Below, in pieces: positions 1-7,921 of a stretch of 37,623 nt of DNA. Source of the DNA: Ruminococcus sp. (GTDB lineage: Bacteria; Bacillota; Clostridia; Oscillospirales; Ruminococcaceae); contig JAFWTA010000004.1 of NCBI GenBank assembly GCA_017519145.1, positions 1 through 37,623 on the forward strand, read 5' to 3'. Made by a program: the position numbers and the translations under genes. The first letter of the stretch is position 1. The number at the start of each line of letters is the position of its first letter. A model generated the notes under the pieces. It did no database searches, was not told the origin of the DNA, and was given only the letters and a program-made list of their open reading frames with translations.

Positions 1-94
1 AAATAAAACAAAGCGCTCCGCAAGGGTGAATTTCAAAAACAGTCCGGTGGACTGTTTTTGAAAGAGGGACGCCCTGCAAGTGAGGGCGTCCCTT
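1..94. repeat. Double-hairpin dispersed repeat, left-end copy
   Basis: This segment contains two perfect hairpins in tandem. The first has 15-bp arms at 31-45 and 49-63 around a GGT loop. The second has 11-bp arms at 65-75 and 83-93 around a 7-nt loop. The whole 94 bp is the exact reverse complement of 37510-37603 at the other end of the window. The element may extend left of base 1, so its full size is unknown. It contains no reading frame I can support and looks like a REP-type or MITE-like intergenic repeat. Confidence 0.85.
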
Positions 95-134
95 GATTGA
101 GCGGATGATAGTCACCACTATAATACGAATTTTT

Positions 135-164
135 CGGGACGTCGAGGACGCCGTCCCCTACATT
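135..164. repeat. Short GTAGGGGACG-family intergenic repeat
   Basis: On the minus strand this reads AATGTAGGGGACGGCG followed by a partly self-complementary GC-rich segment. Related copies occur near 7318, 24146, 26541 and 37379. All are outside genes, which suggests a dispersed non-coding repeat family. Confidence 0.55.
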
Positions 165-214
165 TCCAATTTTTCGCATACGCGCTAAATTCCGATTTAT
201 ACTAATAAATACAA

Positions 215-245
215 TGCCCCCGAGTGCTTTGTAACACTCAGGGGC
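215..245 (-). terminator. Terminator-like hairpin downstream of luxS
   Basis: GC-rich arms (GCCCCCGAGTG / CACTCAGGGGC) flank a short loop, about 60 bp past the luxS stop codon. The stem is one of four near-identical hairpins in this window (also 7253, 16155 and 18095), each at a gene 3' end. The U-tract on the minus strand is weak, so termination is inferred mainly from stem strength and position. Confidence 0.6.
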
Positions 246-302
246 AAAAATTTTATATGCGTATGACGGTTATATCCGTCCGGTTTCTTTTATCGCAATT
301 GC

Positions 303-776
303 TCAGTTCTTATCGAAGTGCCACGAATAGTCCAGCATCTCAACTGTATAGTCCTGAAGCTTCTCCAGAAGAGGCACAACGTCCTTTTTGGCAGAGGCAA
401 GGTCATGCTCGCGGTAGTTTCCGCACTCCACCTCTGTGCAGCCGGGGATCTCGTCATTATAGTCCCTGATGAACGTGTATGCATCGCGGACAAGCTTTAT
501 TGCGTTTTCGTGGGAGAGTCCCCTTGTCAGCAGATAAAATCCGGTGCGGCAGCCCATGGGTCCCACATACACGATATTCTTGCCGAACTCGGAATTTCTT
601 GCGAAAGTAGCAAAAAGGTGCTCGATAGTGTGCATAGAGGGAGTCTCAAGGTATACACCGCCGTTGGGCTTCACCATGCGGACGTCGTATGTAACTATAT
701 CATCGTCGATACGGGATATGTACATCCCTACGCTGAATTTTGTGTGGTCTACCTGAAAGCTTGCTATCTTTTCCAT
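303..776 (-). CDS. luxS: S-ribosylhomocysteine lyase LuxS
   Basis: LuxS cleaves S-ribosylhomocysteine to homocysteine and the AI-2 precursor DPD in the cytosol, recycling S-adenosylhomocysteine in the activated methyl cycle. The 157-residue length is normal for the family. The metal-binding HTIEH motif is at residues 49-53, the catalytic Cys is in GPMGCRTG (Cys76), and the third metal ligand is Cys118 in VECGN. The ATG follows an AGGAGG site located inside the end of the upstream pseudouridine synthase gene, which it overlaps by 13 nt, so the two are probably translationally coupled. It is the last gene of a four-gene minus-strand operon. AI-2 signalling cannot be concluded, because no AI-2 receptor is visible here and the enzyme has a purely metabolic role in many bacteria. 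Confidence 0.97.
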   Translation of the reverse strand: MEKIASFQVDHTKFSVGMYISRIDDDIVTYDVRMVKPNGGVYLETPSMHTIEHLFATFARNSEFGKNIVYVGPMGCRTGFYLLTRGLSHENAIKLVRDAYTFIRDYNDEIPGCTEVECGNYREHDLASAKKDVVPLLEKLQDYTVEMLDYSWHFDKN

Positions 777-1633
777 ATTATACCTCCTGTTGGAAACAAT
801 GCTTTTATATCCCCGGGAAGCTCCGAGGAAACTGTTATGGGCTCGCCTGTCAGCGGATCGCTGAAGCTCATCCTGCCGCAGTGCAGAGCCTGTCTTGTTA
901 TATCATCACGGAGCCCGCCGTAGAGGTCGTCCCCTGCGAGGGGAGCTCCGATATGAGCAAAATGCACCCTTATCTGGTGGGTACGTCCCGTTTCAAGGTC
1001 TATCTCCGCAAGAGAGTACCTTTCGCTGCCGAGCAGCTTCCTGTAATGGGTCACGGCGCGCTGTCCGTCCTCTCTGACACAGCGCAGGATTATGGACTCT
1101 CTCTCCCTTGCTATGGGAGCGTCGATGGTGCCGCTTTCGGGGATATCCCCGTGAACCGCCGCATAGTAGACCTTTTTGCAGCTCCCCTGAAGCAGCTTTG
1201 CCGCCAGAGCGTCCTTGGCGATGATACACAGTCCCGAGGTATCGCGGTCCAGCCTGTTCACAGCGCGGAATGTCAGCTGCGGATAAAGATGTGCGAAATA
1301 GTTGCCGAGAGTGTCCCCCTGATGCTTTATTGAGGGGTGTACCGGCATACCGCCGGGCTTGTCGAACACCACAAGGCTCTCATTCTCAAAGGCAATGGGC
1401 ACATTGAGGCTGCCGTTTGGCTCAAGGAAGCTGTCATCCTCAAGGGCAAGGACAATGACGTCCCCGTTATTAACCGTGTCAATGCTGCGGACAGTCCCGC
1501 CGTTCCGCGTAATGCCGCCCTCCTGCCGTTTGAGCCTTGTCAGCAGCCGCCTTGACACGCCTTTTCTTCCCACGAGGAATTTTTCCAGTGTCACGGGCTT
1601 TTCCGTGTCCACCGTCAGCTCTATCCGTTTCAA
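764..1633 (-). CDS. RluA-family pseudouridine synthase
   Basis: This is predicted to isomerise specific uridines of rRNA or tRNA to pseudouridine. An S4-like RNA-binding segment lies at about residues 13-65. The catalytic domain carries the family motif as NRLDRDTSG (residues 126-134), with catalytic Asp129; the usual first residue His is Asn here. The 289-residue length is typical of RluD/YlyB-like enzymes. I prefer the TTG start at 1633-1631 because GGGAGG lies 9 nt upstream and the S4 segment starts right after it. That start lies 155 nt inside the preceding membrane-protein gene, an unusually long overlap. The exact target nucleotide cannot be read from sequence. Confidence 0.92.
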   Translation of the reverse strand: MKRIELTVDTEKPVTLEKFLVGRKGVSRRLLTRLKRQEGGITRNGGTVRSIDTVNNGDVIVLALEDDSFLEPNGSLNVPIAFENESLVVFDKPGGMPVHPSIKHQGDTLGNYFAHLYPQLTFRAVNRLDRDTSGLCIIAKDALAAKLLQGSCKKVYYAAVHGDIPESGTIDAPIARERESIILRCVREDGQRAVTHYRKLLGSERYSLAEIDLETGRTHQIRVHFAHIGAPLAGDDLYGGLRDDITRQALHCGRMSFSDPLTGEPITVSSELPGDIKALFPTGGIIWKR

Positions 1634-2399
1634 GGTATTCGTCCTCCCTGATGAAAATGTCTATACTCAGCGAAAATGCAGTCATAAGTCTCATAAGTGC
1701 ATATGGCAGCCCCACTATAGTCAGCATCTGAGGCAGATACACCGCTATAAGCCCTGCAAGCACACGTTTTCTGCCCCTCATGAAGGCTGCGGAGCGTATC
1801 ACCGTGCGGAAAGCCGTCTGCTGCGGATATCTCACCAGCAGGAAGGGCACGGCAGCGAAGCTCAGCTTCACCGACAGCCACATGACAGCGGATAATGCCG
1901 CGAAAAACATGGCATTTGCCGCAAGGAACATCTCCGTTCCGCGGAGCCTTCCCCTGAGCAGCTCATACGCCCATGCACCGAAGAATATCACAGGCACCAG
2001 TCCGAGGAGCCCTATGGCTCTTGTCCAAAGTGCAGCGGAAATGCTCCTTCTGAGGGTGCGCTTGTTGAGCACGGTCCGCGAAAACGGCGCTCTCCTTTTA
2101 TGGGGGAGCTCAGCGGTTATGAGGTAAAGCCTCTGCGCCGCCCCGTACATAAGCGGAGCCGCCGTCAGCCACCTGAGCAGAGTGCATACTCCCGTAACGG
2201 AAAGCTGCACAGCACTGCTGCCGCTGAAAAGCTCTATGGGCATACTGCCGCCGAAATACAGCAAAAGGCTGAACACTGCCGCCTCAGCGAAGCGAAAAAA
2301 CAGCTCCGCCGCCGCAGGAAGCAGGCATATCATCATAGTCCTTGCCCGTCTGCCCTCCAGCAGCCGCCCCGAATAGCGGATAAGCTCCCTTATCTTCAT
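1479..2399 (-). CDS. Multi-pass membrane protein of unknown function
   Basis: I do not recognise a named family. The 306-residue product has about five or six hydrophobic segments between residues 20 and 235, consistent with an integral membrane protein, with Arg-rich connecting loops. The last ~55 residues are hydrophilic, rich in Lys/Arg/Gly/Asp, and encoded entirely within the 155-nt overlap with the pseudouridine synthase gene. That tail looks like out-of-frame reading of the downstream gene, so the protein may once have ended earlier. A CGGAGG site precedes the ATG. The gene follows the histidine phosphatase gene by 54 nt and is probably cotranscribed with it. Real coding is supported by the unbroken hydrophobic pattern. 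Confidence 0.75.
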   Translation of the reverse strand: MKIRELIRYSGRLLEGRRARTMMICLLPAAAELFFRFAEAAVFSLLLYFGGSMPIELFSGSSAVQLSVTGVCTLLRWLTAAPLMYGAAQRLYLITAELPHKRRAPFSRTVLNKRTLRRSISAALWTRAIGLLGLVPVIFFGAWAYELLRGRLRGTEMFLAANAMFFAALSAVMWLSVKLSFAAVPFLLVRYPQQTAFRTVIRSAAFMRGRKRVLAGLIAVYLPQMLTIVGLPYALMRLMTAFSLSIDIFIREDEYLETDRADGGHGKARDTGKIPRGKKRRVKAAADKAQTAGGRHYAERRDCPQH

Positions 2400-2453
2400 A
2401 TCTGCGCCTCCGAAAAAATGGTCTTACAGATATTATTGACGTTCTCGGCGCGA

Positions 2454-3092
2454 TTATTCGTCCTCCTCCGAGGGGAGCCTGTCATAGGGGCAGTAGCCCA
2501 GTATCTCGAATGCCTGAGAATTAAGCCACATCTGAGCCGTCACGATTATGTCAAAGCCCATGCCGAAGTCACAGCTAAGCGTCTTTGCGTCGTATTTTGG
2601 CAGTCCGAAGCAGCTGAGCATATTGGATATGATGCCGCCGTGAGTTATGATGGCGCAGTGGGTGAGCCCGTTTTCCATCATGTCCGTTATTACGCTGTGG
2701 ACAGCCTTATATGTCCTTGCGGTCATCTCCTCAAGGCTCTCGCCCTTGGGCGGACGGGCGTCCTTGCCGCCTCTGAGCCAGTCGTTATAATCCCTGCGCT
2801 TTGCCAGCTCGTCTATGCTTTTGTTTTCAAATTCGCCGAAATTCAGCTCTCTCAGGTCGTCAACTGTGCAGAGCTCGGTATCGGGAAAGAGTATCTCGGC
2901 AGTCTCGGTACATCGGCGGAGGGGAGAGGAATATACCCTGTGTACCCTTGGGTAGTCATACTCGTCAGCCTTTGCAGCCAGCTCCGCAGCTCCCTTATCG
3001 GAAAGGGGCAGGTCTGTACTGCCGATGTAGACGCCTTTTTCGTTTGCCTCCGTCATACCGTGACGGAGCACACTTATCCTGTAGCCTTTCAT
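2454..3092 (-). CDS. Histidine phosphatase family protein
   Basis: This is a phosphoglycerate-mutase-like histidine phosphatase that acts through a phosphohistidine intermediate. The RHG motif with nucleophilic His11 is at residues 10-12 (LRHGMTEAN). A conserved SSPLRR segment follows, and the second active-site His is in the C-terminal ITHGG motif. The 212-residue length fits alpha-ribazole phosphatase (CobC)-like and broad-specificity members. No cobalamin genes are nearby, so the substrate is left open. A strong AAAGGAGA site precedes the ATG. It is the first gene of the operon that runs through the membrane protein and pseudouridine synthase to luxS. Confidence 0.9.
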   Translation of the reverse strand: MKGYRISVLRHGMTEANEKGVYIGSTDLPLSDKGAAELAAKADEYDYPRVHRVYSSPLRRCTETAEILFPDTELCTVDDLRELNFGEFENKSIDELAKRRDYNDWLRGGKDARPPKGESLEEMTARTYKAVHSVITDMMENGLTHCAIITHGGIISNMLSCFGLPKYDAKTLSCDFGMGFDIIVTAQMWLNSQAFEILGYCPYDRLPSEEDE

Positions 3093-3255
3093 AGTCGTCT
3101 CCTTTTATATTGATGTCCTGTGAAACACAGTATGAAGCTTCTCAAACATACAGATAGGATAATTTTGCACAAATTTACTGCTCGTTTTTTTAACTCTTAG
3201 TAAAATTCACGAAAAGAGTCAAAAATTTTCTCTAATTCTTTCATACTTCTGCATA

Positions 3256-3284
3256 TTTACAAATTATACGCTTTGTATTATAAT
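3256..3284 (+). promoter_or_regulatory. Sigma-A promoter of the XRE regulator gene
   Basis: TTTACA at 3256-3261 and TATAAT at 3279-3284 are separated by 17 nt, about 47 bp upstream of the XRE start codon. The surrounding sequence is A/T-rich. The rest of the 240-bp gap separating the divergent phosphatase gene holds no other feature I can support. Confidence 0.65.
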
Positions 3285-3330
3285 ATTAGTAACAGATTAT
3301 TTTTGAATATTGATCGGGAGGTTTTTTTCA

Positions 3331-4047
3331 ATGAACTCAGATTTTGCAAGAATTATCACTTTACAGCGTAAGGAAAGACATATAAGCCAGAAGCAGGCTG
3401 CCACAGACCTTGGTATATCTCAGGCTCTGCTCTCACACTACGAGAAGGGCATCCGTGAATGCGGACTCAATTTCCTCGTAAAGATAGCAGATTACTATAA
3501 CGTTTCCTGCGATTACCTGCTGGGAAGGACTCCCGAGCCTGAAGGAAAGACCATCACTATCGAGGATATCCCCGACGACGACGGCAACAACAGCATGAAG
3601 ATGCCATCACCCGAGATAATCAACTTCAACCGAAGGATAATCAACAACTCCATAAGCCTGCTGTTCAGTCTCGCTCAGAAGGCTAACAGCATCACCCTCA
3701 TCAAGGAGGTATCGTCCTACCTTATGCTCTCGGTGTACAAGCTTTTCCGTATCGTATACAACGCAAATCCCCACAATGACCAGAAGCTCTTCCGCATTCC
3801 CAAGGTCATCGCCAACGACAGCGCCAACGCTATCGTATCCATGAGCGAAGCCAATATCAAGGCAGCTTCCAGCGGAATTGCCCTTGACGGCAACGACTGC
3901 GTTGACAATTTCGATACCCTCTATGTTACCACAGCTACTCTCCAGAAGGATTTCGCCCAGTACTCATCATCCCTGCTCAACCTCATAAAGAGGAGCGAGG
4001 AGAGTATTTCCCGCACCCGTGCAAAGTACAGGAGCGATATCAAGTAA
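3331..4047 (+). CDS. XRE-family transcriptional regulator
   Basis: The N-terminal ~65 residues form a Cro/C1-type helix-turn-helix (ISQKQAATDLGIS, then LLSHYEKG and CDYLLGRT), which binds operator DNA. The remaining ~170 residues are mostly helical with no family I recognise; they may bind a ligand or drive oligomerisation. The ATG at 3331 is chosen because GGGAGG lies 9 nt upstream; an in-frame TTG at 3310 lies upstream of that site and is unlikely. The 238-residue protein is encoded alone, with its own promoter and terminator. The target genes are unknown. Nothing in the sequence marks it as a phage repressor. Confidence 0.88.
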   Translation: MNSDFARIITLQRKERHISQKQAATDLGISQALLSHYEKGIRECGLNFLVKIADYYNVSCDYLLGRTPEPEGKTITIEDIPDDDGNNSMKMPSPEIINFNRRIINNSISLLFSLAQKANSITLIKEVSSYLMLSVYKLFRIVYNANPHNDQKLFRIPKVIANDSANAIVSMSEANIKAASSGIALDGNDCVDNFDTLYVTTATLQKDFAQYSSSLLNLIKRSEESISRTRAKYRSDIK

Positions 4048-4070
4048 GCTGTACACCCTAATATTATACC

Positions 4071-4099
4071 ACTTTTCAGCTCTGTTGAAAAGTCTTTTT
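4071..4099 (+). terminator. Rho-independent terminator after the XRE gene
   Basis: Perfect 8-bp arms (ACTTTTCA at 4071-4078, TGAAAAGT at 4086-4093) are followed by CTTTTT, 24 nt after the stop codon of the regulator gene. Confidence 0.75.
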
Positions 4100-4303
4100 C
4101 CGCAATTTCCCTATATATCTGTTCTATTACGGGTAATAGACAGGTTTCATAAGGCAAACAACGATCCCTCAGGGGACCGTTTTATCGTCCGGCAGTCAGC
4201 GAAAGTGGCTCTGCCAATTCCGCGGAGTTTTTTAAGTTTGCACCACTTTCTGCCGCTCATTGCTCCCGTTTTTCGGCATTTTGGGGAATTTCCGCCGCCG
4301 CAC

Positions 4304-4332
4304 TTGACATATACGGCTGTATATGATATAAT
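4304..4332 (+). promoter_or_regulatory. Sigma-A promoter of the T-box/trpB transcript
   Basis: A consensus TTGACA (4304-4309) and consensus TATAAT (4327-4332) are separated by exactly 17 nt. Transcription would begin near 4339, just at the 5' edge of the T-box leader. I see nothing else in 4100-4303 that I can support. Confidence 0.88.
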
Positions 4333-4340
4333 TCACCTTA

Positions 4341-4715
4341 GTAAACCAATGAAGAAGAATAGTAACTCATGTCTCTGCATTTCAGAGAGTCTGCGGCAGG
4401 TGAGAGCAGATATGCAGTTCAGAGCGAATGGGCTTCCGAGGGCGAGCTGAAGGTGCGGCGCGGTCGGTATCGACTATATGCGCAGGCGGACGGACAATGC
4501 ATAGGCTTCAGGACGGACACACCGGAATGACAGCTGTACACTATCAACCGCTGACAAATACGCACTGTGTAGGCAAGACGCAGAAGGGTCTGCGTTAACA
4601 AAACCACTGTATATATGTACAGATCGAGTGGACGCTGAGCGTCAAGCAGGGTGGCACCGCAGAAGTTTTACGGCTTCTGTCCCGGCAGAATTAATGCTGG
4701 GACAGGAGCCTTTTT
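4341..4715 (+). promoter_or_regulatory. Tryptophan T-box riboswitch with terminator
   Basis: The conserved T-box antiterminator sequence AGGGTGGCACCGC is at 4648-4660. Stem I landmarks are visible upstream: AGTAA near 4361, AGAGAG near 4384, and GGTGAGAG near 4399. The sequence GAATGGGCTTCCGAG places TGG (4429-4431) at the expected specifier position, which matches tryptophan and the downstream trpB. The competing terminator has arms CTGTCCC (4677-4683) and GGGACAG (4699-4705), followed by GAGCCTTTTTA. The known mechanism is that uncharged tRNA-Trp pairs with specifier and T-box, blocking the terminator and turning the gene on. The specifier assignment is inference from motif position. Confidence 0.92.
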
Positions 4716-4772
4716 ATATCCCGTCTCGGCATAGTACACACGATCCAAAATCGACAAAAAGGAGAATTTACT

Positions 4773-6149
4773 ATGTCAAACGAGAAAATACCTTACAAAA
4801 TTTATCTGGAAGAGAATGAGCTTCCCAAGCAGTGGTACAATGTACGCGCTGATATGAAGAAAAAGCCTGCTCCCCTCCTCAATCCCGCAACAGGCAAGCC
4901 CTGTACAGCAGAGGAGCTCAGCCACGTTTTCTGTGACGAGCTGGTAAAGCAGGAGCTTGACGAGACAAATCCCTACATCGATATCCCTCAGGAGATACAG
5001 GACTTCTACAAGATGTTCCGTCCCTCTCCTCTGGTAAGAGCTTACTTCCTTGAGAAGAAGCTGGGAACTCCCGCTAAGATATACTACAAGTTCGAGGGCA
5101 ACAACACCAGCGGAAGCCACAAGCTCAACTCCGCTATCGCTCAGGCTTATTATGCAAAGAAGCAGGGACTCAAGGGCGTTACCACCGAGACAGGCGCAGG
5201 TCAGTGGGGAACAGCTCTCTCAATGGCTTGCTCATACTTCGACCTTGACTGCAACGTATACATGGTAAAGGTAAGCTACGAGCAGAAGCCTTTCCGCCGC
5301 GAGGTAATGCGCACCTACGGTGCAAGCGTTACCCCCTCTCCCTCAAATACCACCGAGGTCGGAAGAAAGATACTGGCTGAGTTCCCCGATACAAACGGAA
5401 GCCTTGGCTGCGCTATCTCAGAGGCTGTTGAGGCAGCTACCACAAAGGAGGGCTACCGCTACGTTCTCGGAAGCGTGCTTGCTCAGGTGCTTCTCCACCA
5501 GTCCATCATAGGTCTTGAGGCAAAGGCTGCTATGGATAAATATGACATTAAGCCCGATATCATCATCGGCTGTGCAGGCGGCGGTTCAAACCTGGGCGGA
5601 CTCATTTCTCCCTTTATGGGCGAGAAGCTCCGCGGCGAGGCTGACTATCAGTTCATCGCAGTTGAGCCTGCATCCTGCCCCAGCCTTACAAGAGGTACCT
5701 ACGCTTATGACTTCTGCGACACAGGCAAGGTTTGCCCCCTCCAGAAGATGTATACACTGGGAAGCGGCTTCATGCCCTCACCCAACCACGCAGGCGGTCT
5801 CCGCTATCACGGCATGAGCGCTATCCTGTCAGAGCTCTACGATCAGGGTCTCATGGAGGCTCGCTCTGTTGAGCAGACATCTGTATTCGAGGCTGCCGAG
5901 ATGTTCGCAAGAGTTGAGGGTATCCTTCCTGCTCCCGAGAGCAGCCACGCTATCCGCGCTGCTATCGACGAGGCTCTCAAGTGCAAGGAGACAGGCGAGG
6001 AGAAGACTATCCTCTTCGGTCTCACAGGTACAGGCTACTTCGATATGTACGCTTACGCTGCATTCAATGACGGCAAGATGAGCGACTATATCCCCACAGA
6101 CGAGGAGATCGCAAAGTCCCTCGCAAACCTCCCCAAGATCGAGGGCTGA
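4773..6149 (+). CDS. trpB: Tryptophan synthase beta chain, TrpB2 type
   Basis: This PLP enzyme joins indole and L-serine to form tryptophan. The 458-residue length and the N-terminal ~70-residue extension are typical of TrpB2-type beta subunits rather than the ~400-residue TrpB1. The PLP lysine is Lys117 in GSHKLNSA. The substrate carboxylate loop is ETGAGQWG (residues 139-146), and the phosphate-binding GCAGGGSN loop follows. AAGGAG precedes the ATG. No trpA or other trp gene is adjacent, so the enzyme may act alone on free indole (salvage) or with a distant TrpA. It is expressed from its own promoter under the Trp T-box, and a terminator follows 30 nt after the stop, so it is monocistronic. 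Confidence 0.95.
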   Translation: MSNEKIPYKIYLEENELPKQWYNVRADMKKKPAPLLNPATGKPCTAEELSHVFCDELVKQELDETNPYIDIPQEIQDFYKMFRPSPLVRAYFLEKKLGTPAKIYYKFEGNNTSGSHKLNSAIAQAYYAKKQGLKGVTTETGAGQWGTALSMACSYFDLDCNVYMVKVSYEQKPFRREVMRTYGASVTPSPSNTTEVGRKILAEFPDTNGSLGCAISEAVEAATTKEGYRYVLGSVLAQVLLHQSIIGLEAKAAMDKYDIKPDIIIGCAGGGSNLGGLISPFMGEKLRGEADYQFIAVEPASCPSLTRGTYAYDFCDTGKVCPLQKMYTLGSGFMPSPNHAGGLRYHGMSAILSELYDQGLMEARSVEQTSVFEAAEMFARVEGILPAPESSHAIRAAIDEALKCKETGEEKTILFGLTGTGYFDMYAYAAFNDGKMSDYIPTDEEIAKSLANLPKIEG

Positions 6150-6180
6150 AAATAAAAAAGTGTTCATGAGATAATATATT

Positions 6181-6222
6181 GTCCCGAAGCGGCTGAAAAC
6201 ACTGCTTCGGGACATCGTTTTT
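6181..6222 (+). terminator. Rho-independent terminator after trpB
   Basis: Arms GTCCCGAAGC and GCTTCGGGAC close a hairpin that is followed by ATCGTTTTTAT, 30 nt past the trpB stop codon. Confidence 0.88.
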
Positions 6223-6321
6223 ATCAGCAAAGTGCAGCACATCGCCGCCTGACAGGAGCCGTACATGGCTATATATACTAAAAATTCCGCTCAGCAGGCT
6301 GAAGTTCGGTGATTTTCACTC

Positions 6322-6350
6322 TTGAAAAAGCCGCGGAAAATGTGTATCAT
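6322..6350 (+). promoter_or_regulatory. Sigma-A promoter of the lipoprotein gene, with a long leader
   Basis: TTGAAA (6322-6327) and TATCAT (6345-6350) are 17 nt apart. The start codon is at 6494, so the leader would be about 135 nt. It contains one clear small hairpin (AATAGCCG ... CGGTTATT near 6368-6391). I do not recognise a riboswitch in it. Confidence 0.65.
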
Positions 6351-6493
6351 ATAAGTAATGTAAACTCAATAGCCGCCTTCAGACGGTTATTGTCCCTGAC
6401 TTTGCCCGGAGAGCGCAACTTCGTTATGATCCGAGGAATTTGCGCATGATATAAGGTACACGCTAATCAGATACGCACGAAAGAAGGTTTAAT

Positions 6494-7237
6494 ATGAACA
6501 AAAAAATTGCTTTTACCATAGCATCCATGCTCATCTGCGGAAGTCTTGCTTCCTGCACGGTGGAAACATACAACGGCACCTCATCGCGCTCTGCACAGCA
6601 GTTCAACATCGAGGTAACACCCTATACCGAAGCTCAGCAGCAGGCTACGGAAGCTCCCAAGGCTGCCGAAACACAGGCAGCTGCCACAACAGCGGCTGCT
6701 CCCGAGAACAAGGCACCCGAGCAGAAGGCACCCGAGCTTACGGCTCCACAGGTCACACAGGCTCCCGCTCCTCAGGAGAGCAGCGTTCCTGCCGAATATG
6801 TCACTGCTGCGAAGTGCATCATGGTGAACCTCAATGATCTGGATATGGTAGACGGCGGCGCTGTCAGCACAGGCGGCGACGTAATAGACGACGGAATGTA
6901 CAGATATTCCAATGTCACCGACCCGCGTTTCGGAGCTTTGTCGGACGTTCAGACCTATGTTGAGTCTAAGGTCTGCGGTGACCTGCTCTACAAATACAGT
7001 GAGATCTACTCGGGCGACGTTCCCATGTTCAAGGAGTTTGACGGCAAACTCTGCTATTTGCAGGGCGGCAGAGGATGCGGCTATAACTTCAAGGGAGAAC
7101 CGTCCATCAGCAATATAACAGGCGGCTCATTCACATTCTCAGTCCCCGTGGACTACTTCGGCGATACACAGACCTTTGTCATCGACGCAGTAAACGACGG
7201 CGGCTTGTGGAAAGCCTGCTCCCTCACCCGTCAGTAA
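6494..7237 (+). CDS. Predicted secreted lipoprotein of unknown function
   Basis: The N-terminus is a lipoprotein signal peptide with the lipobox LASC, giving lipid-modified Cys21, so the protein should be anchored on the outer face of the membrane. Residues ~45-105 form a low-complexity Ala/Pro/Glu/Thr/Gln linker. The C-terminal ~140 residues look globular and contain four Cys residues. I recognise no catalytic motif or named family. The 247-residue product is preceded by GAAGG and followed by a strong hairpin terminator, so it is a single-gene unit. The architecture of lipid anchor, flexible linker and compact domain is common for extracellular sensory or binding lipoproteins. Confidence 0.8.
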   Translation: MNKKIAFTIASMLICGSLASCTVETYNGTSSRSAQQFNIEVTPYTEAQQQATEAPKAAETQAAATTAAAPENKAPEQKAPELTAPQVTQAPAPQESSVPAEYVTAAKCIMVNLNDLDMVDGGAVSTGGDVIDDGMYRYSNVTDPRFGALSDVQTYVESKVCGDLLYKYSEIYSGDVPMFKEFDGKLCYLQGGRGCGYNFKGEPSISNITGGSFTFSVPVDYFGDTQTFVIDAVNDGGLWKACSLTRQ

Positions 7238-7252
7238 GCATATAATGATTAT

Positions 7253-7287
7253 GCCCCTGAGTGCTTTTTAACACTCAGGGGCTTTGT
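7253..7287 (+). terminator. Rho-independent terminator after the lipoprotein gene
   Basis: Arms GCCCCTGAGTG (7253-7263) and CACTCAGGGGC (7272-7282) are followed by TTTGTGTTT. The stem is shared almost exactly with hairpins at 215, 16155 and 18095. Confidence 0.85.
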
Positions 7288-7317
7288 GTTTATGCCGATA
7301 AATCAGAATTTACATTT

Positions 7318-7393
7318 GTAGGGAACGCCGCCCTCGGCGTTCCGTTGGGCATGTAATACATTTTGCGGAACGGCGAGGGCGCCGTTCCCTACA
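7318..7393. repeat. Inverted-repeat copy of the GTAGGGRACG family
   Basis: Two ~27-bp inverted arms begin and end with GTAGGGAACG / CGTTCCCTAC and enclose a 20-nt spacer. The arms themselves contain GC-rich palindromes. The element is intergenic, between the lipoprotein terminator and the converging small gene. Confidence 0.7.
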
Positions 7394-7435
7394 TTATGCT
7401 AATGGCTATGGGCTAAGGGCTTAGGGGCTTTCCTT

Positions 7436-7870
7436 TTACAGAAACGGGCGCATATCCGCGGAGAGCCGTTCCTCGGCGCTGATTATCCGCTTTGCCATAT
7501 CCTTTGAGCGCTTATCGGCTGCCTTGTACTGGTTGAGATATCGGCTGAGAGACTTTACTCCCATATTGCAGCCGTCCACCATCAGGTCGGCAACAGTGCT
7601 GTCAGAGCCGTCGACAGTGAGCTTCACGTTGGTCTTCAGCCACGACATTCCCTTTGCCATTGCAGGAGGCTCCTTGCCCTCGTCATTATAATCCGCAAGA
7701 AGTCCCTGCAGGTCGGCCTTCAGCCCGTCATGCTCCTCAGAGCTGTCCTGAAGCAGCTTTTTGAGCTCGGGACTGCTGACATAGCCGAGCACATCACCGA
7801 TGGAGGCTATGCCCATCTTCACGCCGGAATCGCACTCCCTGAGCAGCCTTATCGTGTCCTGTTCTACCAT
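7436..7870 (-). CDS. Small four-helix-bundle protein, DUF2383-like
   Basis: The 144-residue product is predicted to be all-helical. The segments around VEQDTIRLLREC, SPELKKLLQDSSEEHDGL and NMGVKSLSRYLNQY resemble the ferritin-like DUF2383/PA2169-type helical bundles. That assignment is by general resemblance only. It lacks a signal peptide and membrane segments, so it should be cytosolic. The ATG at 7870 is preferred because GGGAGG sits 8 nt upstream; an in-frame GTG at 7879 would overlap the ribosome binding site. The gene follows another small helical-protein gene by 51 nt, and both lie downstream of dnaJ but beyond its terminator. A stress-related role is possible but unsupported by any motif. 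Confidence 0.75.
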   Translation of the reverse strand: MVEQDTIRLLRECDSGVKMGIASIGDVLGYVSSPELKKLLQDSSEEHDGLKADLQGLLADYNDEGKEPPAMAKGMSWLKTNVKLTVDGSDSTVADLMVDGCNMGVKSLSRYLNQYKAADKRSKDMAKRIISAEERLSADMRPFL

Positions 7871-7921
7871 AAAAAACACCTCCCTTTGCGGATATTATGT
7901 CCGCTCGGAGAGGTTTTATAC

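Noticed and set aside
303-776. luxS as part of the quorum-sensing system
   Set aside because: LuxS is a general activated-methyl-cycle enzyme, is 30 kb from the agr locus, and no AI-2 receptor is present here.
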